DNA of 14,112 bases from NCBI GenBank assembly GCA_900553765.1, contig USET01000014.1, forward strand, positions 1-14,112. Reading direction: 5' to 3'. The stretch comes from an uncultured Mycoplasmatota bacterium. GTDB taxonomy: Bacteria; Bacillota_I; Bacilli_A; RF39; UBA660. The translations under genes and the position numbers were made by a program. The notes under the pieces were generated by a model. It had not been told where the DNA came from and made no database searches. It saw only the letters and a program-made list of their open reading frames with translations. This document shows, piece by piece, positions 7,541 through 13,449 of the stretch. Each line of letters starts with the position of its first letter. Position 1 is the first letter of the stretch.

Positions 7541-7569
7541 ATTATACAGGAAACATCTTAAAAAAGCAA
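7541..7569 (-). promoter_or_regulatory. Putative sigma-A promoter of rluB
   Basis: On the reverse strand, TTGCTT (7569-7564) lies 17 nt before TATAAT (7546-7541). The -35 lies within the last codons of spmB. The predicted start near 7534 leaves a leader of about 13 nt that begins with the SD. It would allow rluB expression independent of sporulation transcription of the spm genes. Confidence 0.55.
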
Positions 7570-8079
7570 TTGTACGATGATTAAACTAGCAGTAATTCCA
7601 ATCAAATCTGCAAAAAGCCCTGCCCATAAGGCATACTTAATTTTTTTGATTCCAACACATCCAAAATACAGTGTAATAATATAAAATGTCGTATCGGTAG
7701 ATCCTTGAATGATAGAAGCAAGTCTTCCAATAAAACTGTCCGGTCCAGACACTTCAAAAATGTGGTTTAGAATAGCCAAAGTAGAACTTCCTGAAATTGG
7801 TCGTAACACTGCCATTGGAACAATATCTAATGGAATTTTTAGAAACTCTAAGAAAGGATTTAAAAAATTCAAAAGAAATTCTAATATACCACTATTTAAG
7901 AATAAATTGATACCAAAAATCATACCTAAAAACGTTGGAAACATCGATTTTATCATCGGAAAACTTTCTTTTGCTCCCTCGATAAAAGCGTCGTATACAT
8001 CGACTTTATGTCTTACGCCATAGAGGATAATACCACATACCAAACATGGAATTAACATATTAGAAATAGCGCTAATCAT
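7558..8079 (-). CDS. spmB: Spore maturation protein B
   Basis: A 173-residue integral membrane protein of the SpmB family, carrying a nucleoside-recognition (Gate) type domain. With SpmA it is required for full dehydration of the spore core and hence heat resistance in Bacillus and Clostridium. Recognisable conserved segments are the N-terminal ISAISNMLIPCLVCGIILYG, ESFPMIKSMFPTFLGM, VLRPISGSSTLAIL and IIQGSTDTTFYIITLYFGCVGIK. Four to five hydrophobic helices are evident. I start at ATG 8079 because TAGGAG lies 5 nt upstream; an in-frame start at 8097 would extend it by six residues. The gene overlaps the end of spmA by 8 nt, so coupled translation is likely. Confidence 0.93.
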   Translation of the reverse strand: MISAISNMLIPCLVCGIILYGVRHKVDVYDAFIEGAKESFPMIKSMFPTFLGMIFGINLFLNSGILEFLLNFLNPFLEFLKIPLDIVPMAVLRPISGSSTLAILNHIFEVSGPDSFIGRLASIIQGSTDTTFYIITLYFGCVGIKKIKYALWAGLFADLIGITASLIIVQLLF

Positions 8080-8656
8080 GATTGCTCCTACGCGCAAGGA
8101 ATCGATCCATCAAAAGGCCAGCCAAAGTCGCACACAACGTTGCTAAAATACATCCTACTACGATTTCTGTTGGATTTTTACTGCCATACATCATCCGCAG
8201 AGAAATAATCGTCGTCGGGATCAAAGTAAGCCCACTCGTGTTTAACACTAAAAACGTGATCATACTACGACTTGCCGTATCTTTTTTCGGATTGATCGTT
8301 TGTAAAGATTCCATCGCTTTCAATCCAAATGGAGTTGCTGCGTTACCTAGTCCAAATAAATTTGCAATGATATTAGATGAAATCAAGGAAAAAGATTCAT
8401 GATTCTTGGGAATATCAGGAAACAAAATTTTTAATGGTCGTGATATTTTACATGCCATTTTAGATAACAGTCCCGATAGCGATGCGATTTTCATAATTCC
8501 TAACCATAATGCCATTACTGGTATAATTTTCACTGTCATTTCAAATGCTACTTTCCCAGTATCTAAGATTTGCTTATTCATCGTATCTAAATTTCCTGTG
8601 CATAATGAAAATAGAATACTACTTACGATGAAAAAAGCCCATATTTTATTCATCAT
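8072..8656 (-). CDS. spmA: Spore maturation protein A
   Basis: A 194-residue integral membrane protein, partner of SpmB in spore core dehydration, made in the mother cell in B. subtilis. Family segments seen are an N-terminal helix (MNKIWAFFIVSSILFSLCTGN), ALWLGIMKIASLSGLL, LGNAATPFGLKAMESLQ and NTSGLTLIPTTIISLR; the last two are highly characteristic. ATG 8656 overlaps the dacB-like stop as ATGA, pointing to translational coupling. ATG 8653 or the in-frame TTG 8668 are alternatives. There is no strong SD directly ahead, only AAGGG about 12 nt upstream, which fits reinitiation after the upstream gene. Confidence 0.93.
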   Translation of the reverse strand: MMNKIWAFFIVSSILFSLCTGNLDTMNKQILDTGKVAFEMTVKIIPVMALWLGIMKIASLSGLLSKMACKISRPLKILFPDIPKNHESFSLISSNIIANLFGLGNAATPFGLKAMESLQTINPKKDTASRSMITFLVLNTSGLTLIPTTIISLRMMYGSKNPTEIVVGCILATLCATLAGLLMDRFLARRSNHD

Positions 8657-9747
8657 GATGTGAACCAACCCTTGATTTTATCCCATAAGCTTTTTTGGTA
8701 GTGCTTGCCATTGTTTTCGACACGCACCATAATTGGAACGTCCGAAATTTTTTCTTCTCCTAAAAATAATTCTACAACTCCTACCTGATCACCATTTTTA
8801 TAATCATCTTTTTTTTCTAATTTATAATTGATATGAACAGCATCTTTTTCCGATGGTTGTAATGCGATTCGAATATCTTGATTGATATAGAGCGTATCTC
8901 CACGATAATAATTTTCTTTCACAATCTTTAGATTTCCCTTTTTTAAAACCAAATAGGGCTGGAAATTATCAAATCCATATTCATGTAAATTTTCATGATC
9001 CTGAAAATCATTTCCATCGTTTAGAGTCACGGCTATTAAGTTTACATTTCCTTTTGTTGCAGTTGACACTAAAGTCCGGCGTGCCTTTTTGGTAAATCCT
9101 GTTTTACCACCTGTCGCATATTGATACGTTTGCAATAACTTATTTTTGTTATACCATATATAATGATTTTTATTTGTCTTTAACGTATACTTTTTCGTTC
9201 CCACTATTTTTTTAAAATCTTCGTTTTTCATGGCATAACTCATTAGAATTGCCATGTCATAGGCGGTAGAATAATTTCCAACTTCCTCTTCTTCATCTAA
9301 TCCACTTGGATTATGAAATGTCGTATTCTTCATTCCGATTTCTTTCGCTTTTTCATTCATTAATGCTACAAACTTATCGACACTACCACCGACGTAATCA
9401 GCAATGGCAAGTGCAGCATCGTTTCCACTTCGAAGCATCAAGCCATATACTAAATCGCGTAATTTTAGTTTTTCTCCAACTTTGACATATATTCCTGATC
9501 CATAGGCTCTTAAAACGACATCGTTAATTGTAACTGTATGATCTAACTTCCCACTTTCCACAGCTAAAATTCCTGTCATAATTTTAGAAATACTCGCAAC
9601 ACTACGAACAGTGTCTATATTTTGCCCATATAAAATTCGATTAGAATCTTGATCCAATAAAATCGATGCTTGTGCGCTTGTCGAAATCGCATTTACATTT
9701 AGTGGAAATATAAAAAGACAAACAATGAATATCATCCATTTCTTCAT
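8653..9747 (-). CDS. dacB: Sporulation-type D-alanyl-D-alanine carboxypeptidase (DacB/DacF family)
   Basis: A 364-residue penicillin-binding protein of the S11 peptidase family (class C low-molecular-mass PBP). It removes the terminal D-Ala from peptidoglycan stems outside the membrane. A signal peptide ends near NVNA (residue 20). The three active-site motifs are complete: SISK (S52 nucleophile, K55), SGN (107-109) and KTG (215-217). A C-terminal PBP5_C-like domain follows, and the last residues (WDKIKGWF) look like an amphipathic membrane-associating helix. The position directly ahead of spmA-spmB matches dacB of B. subtilis, whose product lowers cortex cross-linking, so a cortex role is likely. 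DacF or a vegetative DacA-type function cannot be excluded by sequence alone. ATG 9747 has AGGTGA 6 nt upstream; an in-frame GTG at 9756 overlaps that SD. Confidence 0.9.
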   Translation of the reverse strand: MKKWMIFIVCLFIFPLNVNAISTSAQASILLDQDSNRILYGQNIDTVRSVASISKIMTGILAVESGKLDHTVTINDVVLRAYGSGIYVKVGEKLKLRDLVYGLMLRSGNDAALAIADYVGGSVDKFVALMNEKAKEIGMKNTTFHNPSGLDEEEEVGNYSTAYDMAILMSYAMKNEDFKKIVGTKKYTLKTNKNHYIWYNKNKLLQTYQYATGGKTGFTKKARRTLVSTATKGNVNLIAVTLNDGNDFQDHENLHEYGFDNFQPYLVLKKGNLKIVKENYYRGDTLYINQDIRIALQPSEKDAVHINYKLEKKDDYKNGDQVGVVELFLGEEKISDVPIMVRVENNGKHYQKSLWDKIKGWFTS

Positions 9748-9796
9748 AACTTTCACCTATATCAGTTTATGTCGAAGTGGACACGTTTAGAATACG

Positions 9797-9820
9797 AAAA
9801 AAAGATAATTGCTTATCTTT
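9797..9820 (-). terminator. Intrinsic terminator after the lipoprotein gene
   Basis: On the reverse strand, AAAGATAA, a GCAA tetraloop, TTATCTTT and then further T residues. The stem is a perfect 8 bp, and the lipoprotein gene's TAA stop (9815-9813) is part of it. It separates the lipoprotein gene from the dacB-spm operon. Confidence 0.75.
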
Positions 9821-10367
9821 CATTTCGATACATGCCATGTATTTTTTGTTCTTGCTCATCAGATAATGGATCCATCTCCCAAGTACCATCTTTTTTTGTT
9901 AAGTGAAAGTTGACCGTATACGTTACGGTATCAGATGCATCTTTCAATTTTTCTAGACGATAGTCCATAAATTTACTCTCGTCAAAATTCTTACTTTCAT
10001 CTTGAAATTTCTCAGGAGTTTCTTTGAGTACTTTATCTGCTTCTTCTAATATGTTTGTATAATCTGTCACTTCTATCTCTGCTGTAACTGTTGCCTTATT
10101 TCCATCGATCTTTTCATCTTTGATCTCATACGTTAAGTTTTGATAATGTTTCTTCATCAATTCACGATACTGATCTCTCTGCGTTGTATTAAAATTGACA
10201 TCTTCATCGATGACATTATCTAAACTATCTAAAACATCACCATCTAATGTTTGATATTTCGATAAAAATTCTTCCGTTTTTTTCGTTGGCGTATTCGTCA
10301 TATCTTCTCCAAGAGAACATCCACAGAAAAGCATTAAAGCACAACAGATTCCTATTAATTTCTTCAT
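9813..10367 (-). CDS. Small lipoprotein, DUF4878/DUF5105-like
   Basis: A 184-residue lipoprotein. The signal MKKLIGICCALMLFCGC carries a lipobox with the lipidated cysteine at residue 17, so the mature protein should be on the outer face of the membrane. The mature part has an acidic helix-rich start, then alternating strand-like segments (LTYEIKDEKIDGNKATVTAEIEVTDY, broken by a loop, and TVTYTVNFHLTKKDGTWEMD). This is the pattern of NTF2-like DUF4878/DUF5105 lipoproteins, so the family assignment is by pattern and the function unknown. I start at ATG 10367 because GAGGAGG lies directly upstream; the frame is open to 10406, but that part contains the ribosome-binding site. It follows the pilin-like gene after about 50 nt and is closed by a hairpin terminator. 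Confidence 0.85.
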   Translation of the reverse strand: MKKLIGICCALMLFCGCSLGEDMTNTPTKKTEEFLSKYQTLDGDVLDSLDNVIDEDVNFNTTQRDQYRELMKKHYQNLTYEIKDEKIDGNKATVTAEIEVTDYTNILEEADKVLKETPEKFQDESKNFDESKFMDYRLEKLKDASDTVTYTVNFHLTKKDGTWEMDPLSDEQEQKIHGMYRNER

Positions 10368-10407
10368 ATTTTTCCTCCTCATTATTAGTTTGGAAGAAAA
10401 ATACAAA

Positions 10408-10413
10408 ATTATA
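10408..10413 (-). promoter_or_regulatory. Possible -10 element for the lipoprotein gene
   Basis: A perfect TATAAT on the reverse strand lies in the gap between the pilin-like gene and the lipoprotein gene, about 40 nt before ATG 10367. No convincing -35 is found at 16-18 nt, so it may be chance in AT-rich sequence, with the gene instead co-transcribed with the pilin-like gene. Confidence 0.3.
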
Positions 10414-10418
10414 CTATT

Positions 10419-10808
10419 TTATTCTGGACAAGTTCTTTTTTCATAAGTAACATGTTCATCTTTAAAATCTTTATACGCACATATCTCACCATTTTGAATG
10501 GAAACTTTTACTCCTTCTTCTTTACGAATAACGATGATACCTGTACCAGAAATACTACCTTTCATATCGATCTTCGTATCATCCCGATAGACGCCACCAT
10601 CTTTTACTACATAATTTTCGTATTGAAATTTAGAGCGTGCCGCATCCATACTAGCTGTAGCCATCGCACCTCTTACACTCTCTTCATATGCACCTTCTTT
10701 GGCATCTTCTATAGTATTCATGATCAATGGCACTGTAATTAGTGCAACGATCGCCAATATCACAATCACAGCTAATAATTCCAATAATGTAAATCCTTTC
10801 TGTCTCAT
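10419..10808 (-). CDS. Type IV pilin-like (prepilin N-terminal motif) protein
   Basis: A 129-residue protein with a classic class III signal. A short basic leader MRQKG is followed by FTLLELLAVIVILAIVALI. Cleavage is expected after G5, with E10 being the conserved Glu5 of mature pilins. The N-terminal helix continues to about residue 60, followed by a small strand-rich C-terminal domain. Two cysteines, C110 (GEIC) and C127 (RTCPE), could close the C-terminal loop by a disulfide. It would need a prepilin peptidase and a pilus or competence assembly ATPase, neither of which is in the window. It resembles ComGC/PilA-type subunits in the N-terminus only, so whether it is a structural pilin or minor pseudopilin is open. 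ATG 10808 has GAGGGA upstream. It lies between asnS and the lipoprotein gene, all on the same strand. Confidence 0.88.
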   Translation of the reverse strand: MRQKGFTLLELLAVIVILAIVALITVPLIMNTIEDAKEGAYEESVRGAMATASMDAARSKFQYENYVVKDGGVYRDDTKIDMKGSISGTGIIVIRKEEGVKVSIQNGEICAYKDFKDEHVTYEKRTCPE

Positions 10809-10840
10809 TTTATTTTCCCTCTTTTTTACTTCTATACAAG

Positions 10841-10864
10841 AAAAAGAGAATTATTTCTCTTTTT
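10841..10864 (-). terminator. Intrinsic terminator after asnS
   Basis: On the reverse strand, AAAAAGAGAA, an ATAA loop, then TTCTCTTTTT: a perfect 10-bp stem whose 3' arm supplies the U-tract. It overlaps the asnS stop codon (10865-10863). The stem is AT-rich, so some read-through into the pilin-like gene is possible. Confidence 0.7.
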
Positions 10865-12254
10865 AAAACTCACAGTTTCCAGGTGTTCTTGGGAATGGAA
10901 TAACATCACGAATGTTCTCTACTCCCGTCATATAGATTAAAAGACGCTCAAATCCCATTCCGAATCCAGAGTGCTTACATCCACCATAACGACGTAAGTT
11001 CAAATACCATTCCATACCTTCTGTTTCCATATTTAATTCTTTCATACGACTCTCTAATCTATCAAGTCGCTCTTCTCTCTGGCTTCCACCCATCAATTCT
11101 CCTGCCCCTGGCACTAATAAATCAACAGCAGCAACCGTCTGTCCATCATCGTTTTGTCTCATGTAAAACGCTTTGATATCCTTTGGCCAATCTGTTACAA
11201 AGACAGGACTTTTAAAGTGGACTCCCGTTAAGTATTTTTCGTGTTCTGTTGCTAAATCCTCTCCATAAGTTGGTTTAATTTCAAATTTCTCACCACTTGC
11301 AAGTAAAATATCAATTGCTTCTTTATGTGTAATACGAGCAGCCTTGGCATCGACGACATCTTTTAACTTTTGAATGATGCCTTTTTCAACGAAGGAATCA
11401 AAGAACTTCATTTCCTCTTCGCAATGTTCTAATACATAGCGAATGATAAACTTTAACATATCTTCCTCGATATCCATAACTCCATCTAAATCACAGAACG
11501 CTATTTCTGGTTCAATCATCCAAAACTCACTTGCATGTGTTTTCGTATTTGAATTTTCCGCACGAAACGTCGGCCCAAATGTATATACTCTTTTAAATGC
11601 CATTGCGAAAGCTTCCGCCTGTAATTGACCAGACACTGTTAAACTTGCTGGTTTTCCGAAAAAATCTTGATGAAAATCAATTTTATCATCCTCTGTTTTC
11701 GGAAGTTTTTCTAAATCTAAAGTGGTCACTTGGAACATTTCACCTGCTCCTTCACAATCACTTGCCGTAATAAGTGGAGCATGAAAATAGATGTATCCAT
11801 TTTCTTGAAAATACGTATGAATTGCCATTGCCACAACACTTCTTACACGGAAAACCGCTTGAAATAAATTTACTCTCGGACGAAGATATCCTACTTCTCT
11901 TAAAAATTCTCTCGTATGTCTCTTTGGTTGAATTGGATAATCTTCTGGACTATCTCCCAATAAAGTAAGTGTAGAAACTTTAATTTCAAACGTTTGTCCC
12001 TTAGCAGGAGACTTTTCTACTGTTCCTATAACCTCAATACTAGATCCTACTCTATATTTTTGAATCTGCTCAAAACTTTCTAATGTATTATCGTAGACTA
12101 ATTGTACACTCCCAAAACAAGTTCCATCGTAAAAATCAATAAAGCCAAATTCTTTTTGCTTTCTATGATTACGAATCCACCCTTGCAAGCGAATTTCTTT
12201 GCCCATGTAATCTTCTAATTTTTGCTTTAGATCTTTCACATCTATCGATTTCAT
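10863..12254 (-). CDS. asnS: Asparaginyl-tRNA synthetase
   Basis: A 463-residue class IIb aminoacyl-tRNA synthetase that charges tRNA-Asn with asparagine using ATP. An N-terminal OB-fold anticodon-binding domain (about residues 1-105, with IRLQGWIRNHRKQKEFGFIDFYDG) precedes the catalytic domain. Catalytic segments visible are SGQLQAEAFAM (208-218), motif 2 GPTFRAENSNTKTHASEFWMIEPE split around R231, and motif 3 GFGMGFERLLIYMTG near the C-terminus. The HASEFWMIEPE and GGCKHSGFGMGFER forms fit AsnS rather than AspS, and the T-box specifier AAC upstream independently supports asparagine. ATG 12254 follows AAGGAGG. Length is the family norm. Expression should depend on uncharged tRNA-Asn through the leader. 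Confidence 0.96.
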   Translation of the reverse strand: MKSIDVKDLKQKLEDYMGKEIRLQGWIRNHRKQKEFGFIDFYDGTCFGSVQLVYDNTLESFEQIQKYRVGSSIEVIGTVEKSPAKGQTFEIKVSTLTLLGDSPEDYPIQPKRHTREFLREVGYLRPRVNLFQAVFRVRSVVAMAIHTYFQENGYIYFHAPLITASDCEGAGEMFQVTTLDLEKLPKTEDDKIDFHQDFFGKPASLTVSGQLQAEAFAMAFKRVYTFGPTFRAENSNTKTHASEFWMIEPEIAFCDLDGVMDIEEDMLKFIIRYVLEHCEEEMKFFDSFVEKGIIQKLKDVVDAKAARITHKEAIDILLASGEKFEIKPTYGEDLATEHEKYLTGVHFKSPVFVTDWPKDIKAFYMRQNDDGQTVAAVDLLVPGAGELMGGSQREERLDRLESRMKELNMETEGMEWYLNLRRYGGCKHSGFGMGFERLLIYMTGVENIRDVIPFPRTPGNCEF

Positions 12255-12271
12255 TCTATCAGCCTCCTTAC

Positions 12272-12330
12272 AAAAAAATTACTTGTAAAGGGACGTCAAA
12301 AAGACGCGGTACCACCCTTCTTCAAGTAAT
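12272..12330 (-). terminator. Regulated terminator of the asnS T-box
   Basis: On the reverse strand, ATTACTTG (12330-12323) pairs with CAAGTAAT (12285-12278), followed by a run of T (12278-12272). Inside, AGGG pairs with CCCT and CGTC with GACG. The T-box motif lies in this hairpin's 5' side, so terminator and antiterminator are mutually exclusive. Confidence 0.85.
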
Positions 12331-12487
12331 CTTGCTCTCTTCATCGATAACGGTATGACCGGTCTAAACTACTATTATTTCATCTAGACAACTCCATGGT
12401 GTTATTCAAATTTGCTTACACATCGGTTTCCACCATCCCGACTCTCTTTCGTGCAGTCCAAATTCTACTTCTCCACTTCACAGTTCT
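12272..12487 (-). ncRNA. T-box leader (tRNA-Asn-sensing riboswitch) of asnS
   Basis: The 216-nt leader between the promoter and asnS has the canonical T-box AGGGTGGTACCGCG (12318-12305 on the reverse strand). The GGTGG segment should pair with the free NCCA end of uncharged tRNA. Upstream lies a Stem I region with an AAGTAGAA segment (near 12470) and a distal GGTGGAAACC hairpin. The best specifier candidate is AAC at 12403-12401, followed by A as usual, matching asparagine. Downstream are an antiterminator and an alternative terminator. Uncharged tRNA-Asn would favour the antiterminator and switch asnS on. The specifier position is my reading by eye; the T-box motif itself is unmistakable. 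Confidence 0.93.
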
Positions 12488-12493
12488 ACAAGT

Positions 12494-12522
12494 AGTATAA
12501 TATAGTTTCTTTGATGTGTCAA
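12494..12522 (-). promoter_or_regulatory. Sigma-A promoter of the asnS T-box transcript
   Basis: Reverse strand: a perfect TTGACA (12522-12517), a 17-nt spacer, then TATACT (12499-12494). Predicted start is near 12487. The -35 begins only 2 nt after the stop codon of the upstream DUF3603-like gene. Confidence 0.8.
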
Positions 12523-12524
12523 TA

Positions 12525-13166
12525 TTATTTCTGAGATTGTGTGAGCTTAAAGAAACTCTGCATTCTTTCTATAATCTCATTTCCACCACACTCCAAAGTG
12601 TTTTCAAAATTTGTGATAATCTTTTTTATATCTTCCTCTTTTTGATTGAAACATTCATAATACAAATATTTTAATTTTTCAATATTTCTGTCTTTTAATT
12701 TTTTTAACTCTCTTCTTAACCACCTTTCGGTTGCCACCTCGCGTCTCGTCTTATTTGTAACGCATACTTCCTTTTTTAATTTTTTATATGTAAGTGGAAA
12801 AATAGAAACCCGTTCTGCAACATCTAATACTTCATTTTCCTCATCTATCAATAGCTTGCTTTTCTTTATTGCTATTCCTTTTTTATCAAACTGAACCGCT
12901 AACGCTTCTTTTTCGCCACTAAAAATACAGACATATGGGATCAATTCTAAATCATGCTTTGTAAATTTTTCCGTTTTTTTATAAATCTTTACAAGTATGT
13001 CTCGATCTAATTGTATCTTATAATCTCGAATCTCATTTAGATCTTTTTCAGCAACGTGAAACATCGGTACTTTTCTGATATGTTCAATATTATCATTTAA
13101 ATTCCATTCATAAAAGTCATACAAAACTGGTTGAAAATTAATTAAGATATCATAAATGTAATTCAT
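12525..13166 (-). CDS. DUF3603-like conserved hypothetical protein
   Basis: A 213-residue soluble protein without signal peptide or membrane segment. The N-terminus (NYIYDILINF, then YDFYEWNLNDNIEHIRKVPMF) and the C-terminal RELKKLKDRNIEKLKYLYYECF segment resemble DUF3603 proteins of Bacilli, which begin with a D(V/I)-N-F/W motif and a FHEW-D-x-HI-type stretch. This is recognition by pattern; the function of the family is unknown to me. The middle has a strand-rich part (IPYVCIFSGEKEALAVQFDKKG), then a basic helical C-terminal half, consistent with nucleic-acid or ribosome contact, but no catalytic motif is visible. ATG 13166 has a strong AGGAGGAG SD located inside the upstream membrane-peptide gene, which it overlaps by 17 nt. 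No terminator is seen between it and the asnS promoter. Confidence 0.85.
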   Translation of the reverse strand: MNYIYDILINFQPVLYDFYEWNLNDNIEHIRKVPMFHVAEKDLNEIRDYKIQLDRDILVKIYKKTEKFTKHDLELIPYVCIFSGEKEALAVQFDKKGIAIKKSKLLIDEENEVLDVAERVSIFPLTYKKLKKEVCVTNKTRREVATERWLRRELKKLKDRNIEKLKYLYYECFNQKEEDIKKIITNFENTLECGGNEIIERMQSFFKLTQSQK

Positions 13167-13374
13167 ATTTATCTCCTCCTGGTAAATAAATTGATAATAA
13201 CATTAAAATCATGCCTATCATAAAGATAATACATTCTGTACGTCTAATTATAAAGTTGACATATTCTAAAAAATTATACCCTACTGTCATCAAATTTAAA
13301 TAAGTAATAATATAGATACTCCCAATCAGTGACATAAAAAAACCAAGTGTAAGAAAGCCGATCCTAATAGCCAT
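13150..13374 (-). CDS. Small two-helix membrane protein
   Basis: A 74-residue protein with two hydrophobic helices, about residues 5-25 (GFLTLGFFMSLIGSIYIITY) and 47-64 (CIIFMIGMILMLLSIYL). They are joined by a loop containing IIRRTE, and the tail is a short polar GGDKYELHL. No family is recognised. ATG 13374 is preceded by AGGTGAT. It overlaps the DUF3603-like gene by 17 nt, so the two are translationally coupled and may act together. The basic loop suggests that both ends face outwards and the loop inwards, but this is weak. No clear sigma-A promoter is seen in the AT-rich gap 13375-13417. Confidence 0.75.
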   Translation of the reverse strand: MAIRIGFLTLGFFMSLIGSIYIITYLNLMTVGYNFLEYVNFIIRRTECIIFMIGMILMLLSIYLPGGDKYELHL

Positions 13375-13417
13375 ATAATCACCTTACTTTATTTTATTTC
13401 TTTTTTTTCTATTTATT

Positions 13418-13449
13418 AAAAAAAGCTAAAACTTATGATTGTTTTAGCT
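13418..13449 (-). terminator. Intrinsic terminator after the glycosyltransferase/TPR gene
   Basis: On the reverse strand, AGCTAAAAC (13449-13441), an 8-nt loop that contains the gene's TAA stop (13435-13433), GTTTTAGCT (13432-13424) and a following T-run. A perfect 9-bp stem. Confidence 0.85.

Noticed and set aside
7709..8663. Plus-strand ORFs of 104, 106 and 85 residues across spmA/spmB
   Set aside because: All are antisense to well-conserved SpmA/SpmB sequence.
9764..9795. Sigma-E-like promoter ahead of the dacB-like gene (CATAAACT at 9771-9764, GTATTCT at 9795-9789)
   Set aside because: The -10 matches in six of eight positions, but the -35 is poor and the 17-nt spacer is too long for sigma-E, so I do not annotate it, although sigma-E control would be expected.
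12255..12524. Possible tRNA or small ORFs in the structured gap before asnS
   Set aside because: The T-box motif, terminator and promoter explain the whole stretch.
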